Shown here: piece after piece, positions 17,801 through 26,034 of the stretch
How the letters are laid out: every line of letters starts with the position of its first letter
Numbering within the stretch: the first letter of the stretch is position 1
Source: Nannochloropsis oceanica
Lineage: Eukaryota; Sar; Eustigmatophyceae; Eustigmatales; Monodopsidaceae
Length of the DNA: 64,000 nucleotides
Assembly (NCBI GenBank): GCA_004519485.1
Contig: CP038108.1
Location: forward strand, 992,001 to 1,056,000
Direction: 5' to 3'
Translations under genes and position numbers: made by a program
The notes under the pieces: generated by a model
What the model was told of the DNA's origin: nothing
What the model saw: only the letters and a program-made list of their open reading frames with translations
Databases searched by the model: none

Positions 17801-20149
17801 CGCGGCAAGTTTGTCTTTGAGCGCCAGAGGCTCCAGGACAATACCGTTAACCGCCAGCAGCGCATCTCCTGGTCTGATTCGACCGCAAAGCTGGGCGGGG
17901 CTGGGTCGTCCATCCGCCAGAAATGCTAGCTCCCGCACGACCACGCCGTTCCCCACGAAGGCCAAGTCCAACCCGAGCCCGCTGCTCGCCACCAGCCGGA
18001 CCTCGTACTCCAAGGCCGCCAGGGCCGAGATAGCCGACCCCACGTTGACGGACTCTTCCCCTTCGATCTCCTTCACTGTCACGACCACTGAGCGTGAAGA
18101 CTCTGCGTCTGCTGTCATAGCTCCCTCCTGACGCTCTCTCCATCTCCTGCCCACTCGCTTGTAGATCACAGGTATGGTCTCCTCATTTTCTACACTTGCC
18201 ACCGCTTCTCTGGTTTGGTTTTCAAAAGCGCCAGCGATTGACGGCGATATCGGTGGGATGCGTTGAACGGGCGAGGCCAGCATGCGTTGACTTTCGACCA
18301 AAAGCTTGTTAACCATATTCACCAGTGTCAAGGACGACGGGTCCAACACGGCAATCCCATCTTCCCCTAAAGAAAACCCCTCTCCTATCGCTGACGTCGA
18401 TGGTGCCCTCTCAAGAAACTCCAAGGCTTTCGCGCAAATCGACTCCACCTCCTCCCAAAATGCCTGAGCTCGCGGGCCAGTCTCCTGACGGCAGACTTCG
18501 TTCTGCCTCGGCTGGTTCACGAGCAAAGTTTCCCGCTCGCGGGCCCGTTCCACGGCGGTCGAAATCTCATCCAGCAGCATTTGCACCTTTTCCTGCATGG
18601 CTTCAGCTCGACGGACCCGGGATCGCCGCCAGGCCTGCTGCAGCACAGTGGCAGCCTGCTGCCGCGTCCACCCGTCTTCCTCCGCATCGCCCTTTGGCAC
18701 CAGGCTCACTTTCAGCATGCCCACTGTCTTTTCCGCGCCGTGCAGGAGCACCATCATCAGCACCGTCCCCTTCCCTTTAAAAGTGGCGAGATCGTGGATG
18801 CCTGTGATCCACAACGAGACGGCTTGGCCATTTTCCAAGGAGACAAGGGACAGACCACCCATATGCGTCCAGCTGATGAGGCAATCCCTCGCTGGTGCTG
18901 GGAAAGGGGCCAACATTAGCCGCCCGCACAACGCATCGGCCACAGACGCGGTCTGTTTGGCCGTCACTCCATATTTCGACTTCTCATCTTCATTCTCTGG
19001 CTCGTCCGGCGAGTAGACAGTTGCTAGGGTTGGGGTGAGCGTCTTCACAGTGTTGGCCGACCCAAGGTCCACCATCCAAAACTTCCCACGGGGGCGCGAG
19101 ACATATAGGTGCAGCTTCTCCAGATTGTCTCCAGTGCTGTCCATGAAAGCCTGCAGCGTCGCTCCGTATATAGTCCGGCCTGAGGCTGCTGTACCACCCC
19201 CCTCTACCTGGATGGAATAGAGCAGGCTCTTGGCCAAGCTGCGGTTTAAAAGGTGCACGTTGCAGCGTCGGGCGTGCGTGGCGAGCAAGATGGCATCGGC
19301 CGGGATGTCGCCCTCACGCTGCATGTCCGCAGGCAACCGCCCCGCTACCGCATAGAATGTCAATTGCACCAGTTCTGAAACCTCTCGGTGCAAGACGCCA
19401 CTCGAACAGGTCTGAAAAAGGGTCAGCAATGGTCCGAACTGCCGGCTGCCCAACAGTCCTCCAACCGAAGGTGTCCCTCCGCTACCGCCTCTAATTCCAC
19501 TTTCTCCATTTGACAAGTTTGCGACGACATCATTCTGCCTCGCCAAACGTGACTCAACGATAACCCCGCCATCGCAGCCCGAGTACAACCGCTGGCCTAC
19601 GTCGTCCCAGGTCAGGCACCGAATTGCGTCTTGGTGAAGGACGTGGCTGTGAAGCATTCGTTGTGCGCGCCCTTCAGTTAAGTCTAGTGACAGTACGTTC
19701 ACAGCACCCAAAATATTGCCGACCGCTAGTAACCGCTGGGTGGGGTCCAGCTTGACGCAGGTAACCTTGACGTTGGTATGCTGACTCCCCCTGGGCGGCA
19801 CCAAAGCTTTTAAAAGCCGGCATTCCCCGCCTGCCCCGTCGTGCCCGTATATGTCCACAACTCCCGTGTTGGAGCCGCAGACCAGATACTCACTGGCTAC
19901 ATGCACACATGTATACTCGACACGAATGCTGTCGCCGCCTTCTGGAGGCACAGGCCGCAGTAAATCGCGGTAGGCTACAAGGCAAGGGTGCGGAAGCGTT
20001 GGGGGAGGCGCGGGAGGTGGGCTTTGGTGCAGAGCGTCCAGTTCCTCATCCTTCACGAGCGCCACGGGCGGGACAGGGTACAGCAAGTGTGTTAGTGCAC
20101 GTCCTGCCTCCTTCCCTCGAAAGGGAAATGGCATCAGAGTCTTGGCCAT
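14828..20149 (-). CDS. Large HPS5-like trafficking protein: WD40 propeller, IQ motif, PDZ-like domain, C-terminal RING-like finger
   Basis: 1773 residues in one uninterrupted exon. The N-terminal ~450 residues resemble the HPS5 propeller of BLOC-2 (VEYTCVHVASEYLVCGSNTG, LTWDDVGQRLYSG, SRPRGKFWMVDL, LISWTHMGGLSLVSL). BLOC-2 sorts cargo to lysosome-related organelles. An IQ motif (AATVLQQAWRRSRVRRAE) lies near residue 505. A PDZ-like domain lies near 715-800 (GLGLDLAFVGNGVVVRELA, GRIRPGDALLAVNGI). After a long helical region comes a C-terminal Cys/His finger (CGVCQLPC..., CNHMYHSACL, CVLC) typical of VPS8/VPS41/HPS-type tethers. IQ and PDZ parts are not usual for these families. It could instead be a VPS8-like CORVET subunit. 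The ATG at 20149 (MAKTLMPFPF) has a good context. Confidence 0.6.
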   Translation of the reverse strand: MAKTLMPFPFRGKEAGRALTHLLYPVPPVALVKDEELDALHQSPPPAPPPTLPHPCLVAYRDLLRPVPPEGGDSIRVEYTCVHVASEYLVCGSNTGVVDIYGHDGAGGECRLLKALVPPRGSQHTNVKVTCVKLDPTQRLLAVGNILGAVNVLSLDLTEGRAQRMLHSHVLHQDAIRCLTWDDVGQRLYSGCDGGVIVESRLARQNDVVANLSNGESGIRGGSGGTPSVGGLLGSRQFGPLLTLFQTCSSGVLHREVSELVQLTFYAVAGRLPADMQREGDIPADAILLATHARRCNVHLLNRSLAKSLLYSIQVEGGGTAASGRTIYGATLQAFMDSTGDNLEKLHLYVSRPRGKFWMVDLGSANTVKTLTPTLATVYSPDEPENEDEKSKYGVTAKQTASVADALCGRLMLAPFPAPARDCLISWTHMGGLSLVSLENGQAVSLWITGIHDLATFKGKGTVLMMVLLHGAEKTVGMLKVSLVPKGDAEEDGWTRQQAATVLQQAWRRSRVRRAEAMQEKVQMLLDEISTAVERARERETLLVNQPRQNEVCRQETGPRAQAFWEEVESICAKALEFLERAPSTSAIGEGFSLGEDGIAVLDPSSLTLVNMVNKLLVESQRMLASPVQRIPPISPSIAGAFENQTREAVASVENEETIPVIYKRVGRRWRERQEGAMTADAESSRSVVVTVKEIEGEESVNVGSAISALAALEYEVRLVASSGLGLDLAFVGNGVVVRELAFLADGRPSPAQLCGRIRPGDALLAVNGIVLEPLALKDKLAALLALAGEHDTEISLRFTAKEASSWTRSLVSLGLGAADGAEDTGQKEEINPFLPMMGPITPSHLQQPRPPSPSLSVTPAPPSSFSTATSSQEQLRVMEKMVELGLAAPNPGQSSGTDQLRQQQSVVQHFLTSTLLPWKTRFWEDGGKGGAGVFLGLGRTHAGMASCRKKWGEFGPSEMNLGLMLAPEEMKSDLDRIARDIWTVWTTEERASKSRFYDDNHRFAASLGQLQAAVESRLSLDEHKRLMAEHRLGRAREGGRAFKGKHDRLLHFKDLVKTSVACSQAASTEWEMGGRSRADRRRADSTDNSPSLLFLSEPTRLPPPPIPAYLEAVPLTDVLAELGDGTNAKMEGGEEESQDLDAAMEVLSRVLEATLGGMVGGAEETEAMVFAGPLSVEGQPWPPIQLTHVTGMAVAVQQAHAILGSSETMLQGWLRCFQPLPPSQRHMIWESSASFLSQHINPEDAEMIHQHHLLTCELVTLYFQLHTVWPLLEKAIRRPECAESGSACGDVEGIEGFGDSGMGMEELRLRVSWGREAAEGEDVGDVFDAALGVLHTGSRRGPGRPTQWQEDEALIFLEEYGAYVMLEGIVKACLARGFKRALWFTLRDLGPQEERFQQAQKSLAEGLKAKSGNETGLIRQVKETECPLSLAVALLPEVVASSSFATPAMVAELHRAFFPDLRPWLVQDILAAREKGKEKLDSYGSNSFAAAALIISHNVDEAWWSCLRAVGFQGQEKVSEAARTSIPQQEEQWRVQRQSQPPLAPEAGISVRVLQTALRHRLKLLRRAVSAGDLMTRIQTHIWGTIASSCASSGLSFVPPSLLGIALLEIFVSGRQLSSTKATWLEENDNNEEENQEHARRLFSSMSSVNEAEEKLPCLVDPIEGQGGTGIILYPKKTYVCGVCQLPCWGYSVDAGLVTSRRRRRDADSLEVEWRGRGQDWEDENDENRGVRGNRERGNTLLILFTCNHMYHSACLPEQACVLCLRENFSPF

Positions 20150-21256
20150 GGTGGGGATAAAGTGTGGCTGGGTTTGCCAAGGCGCTACTCTCCTCAGCTG
20201 GAAGGAAGAGGGTTTTGGAAAAATCTTTGCAGCCGCATTTTGTTTCGCCCCATTGCCTCACTGTGGAAATGGCGTGGACCGGAATAAATCAATTACGTGG
20301 GTGAAACTCTCTTGAGCTGAGTTTCGGCGCCCAGTGAGATAACAATCAAAAAGCCAGAGCGCATCATCATCAGCCGCCATGTACTTGTCCATGTCATGAC
20401 ATCGTTCCTACAATCCTAAAATTATCGCGCGCGACCTATCCGCAGACAAAAACAGGTGCTTACACAAGCGTGCCTCATCTTAGGATTACATACGAGGGAA
20501 AGCCTTCCAACGATAAATTGTTAAATATTCTTCTCTTATTTTTGCCGCGTTTTAAATGGCTTTGGCAGATTTTTCACCAGCAAAGTCCTCGGATGGCCCA
20601 TACGGGGCTAGGAGGAGAAAAAAAAAAAGAGGAGGTCATAGGAGAGGCAACTTCTCCAGCGTCTGCATCACCTGCCGCGGTTGACCAAAGCGGAGCTTAT
20701 GGGGACAATCTTCTCCTCGGACCTATGGAGTATCTCCCGCAGGATGTTGCGTGCCCCATCGCCATCTCGAGATACGAAGTGTTCACAGGTGCATTTAGGG
20801 CTGCAAACGCTCCGTAGAGTCTCTATTGTTGGTCTGGTACGGCATCTTTCACGACTAACTTCTTAAATGAAGAGTGCGATCCAGAGAGATATCGAGGCAT
20901 TTCGTACGTAGCCAAGATCCATGGGCCGGCGTTTCTCAGCGCTGCCACTAATAAGCATAACAAAACCAAGCCAAGCGTGAAAAGACATGATTGAAAAGGT
21001 AGGGAGCAATATGAAGCGATTTTGACGCAGGTTTGATTTGTTTGTGGGTGGTTATGAAGGGGGAAAGGATTGCAGCGTGCACAAGGAAGCAAGATCAAAG
21101 GCTAGCTGCAAGATGCCGGAACGAAAATCAAACCCGAAGCAAAAAAGAAAGGAAAGGCTTTGTGTGTACCAAATATAAGTACTGCTTTACTCTGACTTAA
21201 ATTCAACTGACTCAGAGTACCAATCCTTCCACAACAATGGCCCATCACCTTCCGGC
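20150..21256. other. 1.1-kb interval between two same-strand genes
   Basis: It must hold the promoter of the HPS5-like gene and the 3' UTR of POR. A plus-strand open frame (20470-20817, no ATG at its start) has no recognised domain. An A-rich run (about 12 A) is at 20617-20630. A small plus-strand gene here cannot be excluded. Confidence 0.5.
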
Positions 21257-22639
21257 CTAAGCTTTTGTGACCTTGGCCAAAAGCTTCTCGGTCAGGTCCC
21301 AAAACCGCCGTGCCTTGTCCGCGTCTGCAGCTTCCTTGCTAATATTTTGGATGGAGAAAAGATCCTTGGGTTTCCCCGGTGGAGTGGCCAAGAATGCAGC
21401 CGATTTATCTTCGAGTTCGGGCGCTTCCACCATGTACACAAGACAATTTCCTCCCTCTGCAATCGTAGTTGCGACGCCGAGAACTCTCAACGCAAAGAAA
21501 TTGAAGAGGCCAACAAACAAGGGGTTTTGGGATCGAAAGAGTCCGGTGGACGGGATCAAGCCGGGAGAGAAGCAATTGCAGCGCACCTTGCTCTTGCGCT
21601 CCATCAGGCGGCGACTTATTTCCTCTGTAAAAAGCACGTTACACAGCTTACTATCCTTATACGCTTTGTCCGCTGAGAAGGGACTTCCGTCCACCATCTC
21701 GAAGCGTTTGCCATGCTCCAAGAAATCGGTGAGACCCTGGAGGTCGCCAAGCGTTGCGCCTGGGCCTACATTCCCACCCGGGGTAGAGGGGTCATGAACG
21801 GAGCTTGCCGTGACAACGAGACGAGGATGTGCGAGGGCCGATTTTTCAAGATTCGGCAGCAGCTTTTGAGCGATTAGGAAATGACCAAAATGATTTACTC
21901 CAATGGTCTCCTCAAAGCCCTCCAAAGTGAATTTGGGTGCCGTGTCGGCGGTGTTCATGGCCACCCCGGCATTCAAACAGAGCACATCAATGGGCCTTGT
22001 TCCCCACTTATCGCAAAAAATTTGCACAGACGCCAAGCTTGTGAGATCACATTCAAAGGCACCCGCCGCACCCGCAGCGCTTGCTGCCTCTTGGGCCTTG
22101 GCCAGGGTTCGACATGCAACAAAAACCTCATGCCCTGCAGCTGCCAGCTTCTTGGACGCGTCCAACCCGATGCCCGAGTTGGCGCCTGAAAGAGATAAAG
22201 ATGGTCAAAGGTGATGGGTTGAAATAGAAAAACGTAGATGATAAAAGAGGAGGCAAATGAGGGAGGGTAAGAGAGGATGTGACAAGGGCGTCTATGAGGG
22301 GTTCATATACAAGAAGTTATTATGTAGAACAGACCTCCCGTGGAAGGACATACCAGTAATGAGAATCGTCTTCTTTGTCGCACTTTGACCGCCCGCGTTA
22401 AATATAGGTACCGTGGCCACTGCAGGTGCTGTCGCAATGAACGTGATGCCAGCAAGAGCCGCAAATCCCTCCAAAATCGCCCCTTGCCTGCTGGTTTGCT
22501 TGCCGTCTCGGCCCGCAAGCATTCGATGATGATGCTGCCGCGTACGACGAGGAGTGGAGGGAGCCAAGAATGCACCAGTTGAGGCCGCCATAAGGACAAA
22601 GACGACAAGAAGAAGCGCCACCCGCCCCACACGCAGCAT
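21257..22639 (-). CDS. POR: Light-dependent protochlorophyllide oxidoreductase (POR) or close POR-like SDR, plastid
   Basis: POR reduces protochlorophyllide to chlorophyllide with NADPH and light in the plastid. The assembled protein is 404 residues in two exons, 22639-22354 and 22185-21257; the 168-base intron runs GTATGTCC...TTTCAG. The join restores the NADPH motif ITGANSGIG. Other marks are CNAG-like CLNAGVAM, NHFGHFLIAQ, GNVGPGATLGDLQGL, the catalytic KAYKDSKLCN (Tyr and Lys), FSPGLIPSTGLFR, and the POR-typical end SKEAADADKARRFWDLTEKL. The N-terminus (hydrophobic MLRVGRVALLLVVFVLMA, then STGAFLAP) is a heterokont plastid leader. Some SDRs close to POR have other substrates, so the substrate is inferred. 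It lies on the same strand as the HPS5-like gene. Confidence 0.85.
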
Positions 22640-22661
22640 GCCTCTTGAAATCCTGTGGTTT

Positions 22662-22676
22662 GTGTGTGTGTGTGTA
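22662..22676. repeat. Short GT microsatellite in the POR 5' region
   Basis: About seven GT units just upstream of the POR ATG, in a 198-base divergent interval shared with the ATP10 gene. Confidence 0.8.
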
Positions 22677-22837
22677 GGGGTCAAACCGTGGTAGTCATGC
22701 AATTCAAGAAGAGGCGTCAACGCGTCAACTTAACTATTAACTAAAGCGATTTTGCACTGCGAACCGCCATCTTCCACCACTACCCCTGCAACAGCCGACT
22801 ATATTTGTCTATCACCGTACCCCAAAAACAGGCAAAC

Positions 22838-23980
22838 ATGCACAGGATTGCTGTGGCCGTGGCCCGCAACGTCCAACCTCCCCACCCTTCCCTCTCTGTG
22901 GGGGTGACCACGAGGTAAGAAAAGAAGCACATTACACGATTGAGAGCGTAGTGCTCTCTACAATCAGGGCACGGAGAAGGCATTCGACTTACCTTCATGC
23001 TCACATCTCCCTTCAAAGCCGCCTGAGTCGCAGCCTGAGTAGCACGGGCGCCCCGCCCCCCGCAGGCCCGAGCCCGTCCAATAATGGCGAACCGCATACA
23101 CCTCCGACAATAGAAGTGTCGGGAAAGGAGGCGGCGCGGCTGAAGAGGATTGCCAAAATCAAAGAGGAAATCAAGCGGGGGTATTTCTATGAGCTGGGAC
23201 AGGTGAATCGGACCAAATGCAAGCTCTTCGAGGCGGACAAGGAGCTCCTGCCGCCTAGCCAAGCCCGCAAAGTCCCCTCCTTCGATGCCGAGTCCTTGCT
23301 CGGGGTCACGCACCAGTTCGCGACGCTGCTCACCCAGGCCCAGAGTCAAGTCTCGCTGGTAGCCTTGTCTTTCCGAGACTCGGGCTTCCGCGTTCTGCCC
23401 GACTGGATAAGGCCGTTTCAACAGGAGTTTGCCAGGCTGCCGGCCATGAAGGTCTTGCAGGTCTCCTTCGAGGACAAGACGTGGCTTAAGGTGAAGGATA
23501 TTGGAAATAAAAATCGAGAACTAAAATCGTGGAACTGACATCTTCCTTCTCTGTCACGCGCTCTAACAGCTGCTTAAGTTCCTGCTTCTCAACGGGCAAA
23601 AGAGCAGCATCGAGCGGGAGCGGCACGGGCAGAGCTTTCTGCGCTTTGGGTCTACGGAGGAGATCCGCGAAGGGATGGGCATTGACAACCGCATGGTGGG
23701 CTATGTCTTTCTGGTGGACAAGACAGGCCGCATGCGCTGGAGGTCCGTAGGTTGTGGATTAGGAGGTTGATTTTGCGTGTGTGTCCGGGCGGGGAAGAAT
23801 GTCAGCACACTTACTGAAGTTGCCTCTCTGACCACACAACTTTGTAGGGGCACGGGCCGGCCTTCAGAGGAGGAGATCGGATCCATGCTTAAATGTGCCC
23901 ACGAACTTTACGAGGAGAGCACTCGTATCGTTGAGGCGGACAGTGGCAAGCTTTCAAACAAGCTCAACAAAAGGCATTAA
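22838..23980 (+). CDS. ATP10: Mitochondrial ATP synthase assembly factor ATP10
   Basis: ATP10 helps assemble the Fo sector (subunit a) of mitochondrial ATP synthase. Proposed exons: 22838-22914, 22968-23490, 23570-23742, 23848-23980, giving 301 residues. The total is a multiple of three and ends at a TAA. Family marks are KRGYFYELGQVNRTKCKLFE, SLVALSFRDSGF, LNGQKSSIERERHGQSFLRF, and GYVFLVDKTGRMRW joined to RGTGRPSEEE. The first exon (MHRIAVAVARNV) is short, basic and amphipathic, as expected for a mitochondrial presequence. It is needed because no ATG precedes the conserved part in its own frame. The first intron would be only 53 bases, and the third donor is a weak GTCCGT, so these two are less sure. 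It is convergent with the LRR gene, 76 bases apart. Confidence 0.8.
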
Positions 23981-24056
23981 TTATATGGCACATGAATGTT
24001 AGACCAAGCACATAATTTTCAAGCAAGTAAAAAGTATTCACTTTGTTGAAGTTGCA

Positions 24057-24897
24057 CTACATACTCCTCGTTGGTATTCTCTCCCGAATGAAGTGCCGCA
24101 CGCGCTTCAATGTCTCGGCCTCGTGGTCGTCGTTGTCGTTGTCCGTACCCTCCTCCATCAACGGGTTCCCTTGCACGTCCAGCACGCGCAAATGGGAGAG
24201 TTGGAGGACGGACGGCGGCAGTTCTGTCAGTACATTGTGTGACAGGTCAAGATTTCGAAGATTTCGCAGCTTGAATACCTCCTCTGGCAATGCCTTCAAC
24301 CCGTTCTTGGCTAGGTCGAGGCGCTCCAGGTTGGGCGTAAGGGAGAGGACCCGGGCCAGGCGACAGATGCATGGGTCCCCCACCTTTTCGCACATGAGGT
24401 TCACACACCTCAGGTCCGCACTCGAACGCAGCACCAGTTCACGCAACCGCTTCCCCGCCCGCGTGGCCTCTGACAGACTCGTAGCAACGAACTGCTCATA
24501 GTAGGGGTGTGTCGAGGCTGGTGAAGGAGACGGGAGAAGTGGATATGAGAGGGGCAGAAATATGGTTACTTTACCTTGGTCGTCGACATTCTAGCGTTAT
24601 CTTACGCGCATCGCAAGGCACAGATGACCAGCCTGTTAAATTGAGCGTGGGCATGTATTGTAGCAGGACTCCATGCACAGAAAAAATGAAGTGGTGATGA
24701 TGATGAAGGTGCAAAACGTCAACTATTTCCCCCAAGCATACTTGTGTGGACGGTGGGCAGCGACAAGAAAGAGAAGCACAGGGCCATGATGGCAGTACAG
24801 CACACGTAACAACCAGCTGCAAATCCTTGCACGTACCTGGTCGTTGTGGTGAGGAAAACGTATCATGGACAGCCGGTGTGGGAAGGCAGGGATGCAT
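24057..24897 (-). CDS. Small leucine-rich-repeat protein
   Basis: Predicted 173 residues in two exons (24897-24837 and 24517-24057, intron GTACGTGC...TCACCAG). LRR units are clear: NLERLDLAKNGLKALPEEVF, NLRNLDLSHNVLTELPPSV, HLRVLDVQGNPL, ending with a short charged helix (ETLKRVRHFIRERIP). LRR proteins of this simple kind are protein-binding scaffolds; no enzyme domain is visible and no partner can be named. The C-terminal exon is solid. The first exon is supported only by splice consensus and frame, and a shorter alternative start (MIRFPHHND) would be out of phase with the chosen acceptor. It is divergent from RPL12, 157 bases apart. Confidence 0.7.
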
Positions 24898-25054
24898 TAG
24901 ATGGCTGCGAGCAAACCGAGGCCCTTTTCGCCTCCCTCACTCTCTGCTCCCTGCCTTCGCCTTTCTGCCGTTCTCACACCACCGGCACTCAGACACAAAA
25001 TCTTACGCACCCCTCCCACCGCACACAACTACAGATACCCACCATCCTGTCGTC
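24898..25054. promoter_or_regulatory. Very short divergent promoter interval, LRR gene / RPL12
   Basis: 157 bases hold both promoters. C/T-rich towards the RPL12 ATG, as is common for ribosomal protein genes. No named element. Confidence 0.4.
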
Positions 25055-25726
25055 ATGGCTCCTCCTCCCGCCGCTGCCGGCGAGATCAAGACTGGTAAGT
25101 CATTGAGAGAGGGAAGACAGAGGTAGAAGTGTGGGAGATGGGAGGTGGTCCGACGCGTGTGACGTGTGGGCAGTGTGCCCCGATGCCCAACTTACGGCAA
25201 ATACATCGTGCATGGAAGAAATATGGCTGACCTCTGTTCCCTGTCCCTCGTTCCCCACTCGTCAGTCGTGTTGCGCGCCGTCGGTGGTGAAGTGGGCTCG
25301 GCGTCCACTCTGGCACCCAAAGTGGGACCTCTAGGTCTCTCCCCCAAGAAGGTGGGCGAGGACATCCAGAAAGCGACTATGGACTGGAAGGGGCTTAAAG
25401 TGACAGTGAAGCTGACAATCCAGAACCGGCAAGCCACTGTCTCCTTGCTGCCCTCAGCCTCCTCCATGATCATCCGGGCCCTCAAGGAGCCCCCCCGTGA
25501 CCGCAAAAAGGAGAAGAACATCAAGCACAGCGGCAACCTGACCATGGATGACATCATCAGTATTGCACGCACCATGCGTCCCCGCTCCATGGCTCGCACA
25601 CTGGCTGGCACCGTCAAGGAGATCCTGGGCACGGCCAACTCGGTAGGCTGCACTGTGCAGGGTGAGGCGCCAACTGAGATTCAAGCCAAGATTGATTCAG
25701 GCGATATCACCATCCCTGAAGAGTAG
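25055..25726 (+). CDS. RPL12: 60S ribosomal protein L12 (uL11)
   Basis: Cytosolic ribosomal protein of the GTPase-associated centre at the stalk base. 166 residues, the usual eukaryotic length. Exons 25055-25094 and 25266-25726, intron GTAAGTCATT...CTCGTCAG. The join gives [16 protein letters not shown], matching the family start. Marks are [55 protein letters not shown] and [20 protein letters not shown] short 5' exon with the intron near the start is typical of ribosomal protein genes. It is convergent with DNAJC11. Confidence 0.97.
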
Positions 25727-26034
25727 AGCAGGCGAGGAAATATGGGCAGGGCTCTGTTAAGGGGCAAGGATATCTCGGCGAGGTGTGAGGACGTGGCGCA
25801 CGTGCGCCACGCAACTTGTTTGGGGTTGGGGAGAAAGCGAGGTTTTTGTTGATTGCTGGCCTCGGTCTTGGCCTGTACTCGTTCGGGACGTGAGTCGAAA
25901 ATCAAAGTGAATAGCGTAAGGCTTTGATCGTCCCTTCAAATATGAGAGTGTGTGGCTGTCTCTCCATACCTCCTTCCCTATTTAATTTTGCTTTAATTTT
26001 GTGTTCTCTCTGTCACTTGTCGTTCCGTGCTCCA
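25727..26034. other. Convergent 3' interval, RPL12 / DNAJC11
   Basis: 308 bases of 3' UTR-like sequence. A palindromic ACGTGGCGCACGTGCGCCACG lies at about 25791-25811, a perfect hairpin stem of about ten bases. No gene is seen. Confidence 0.55.
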
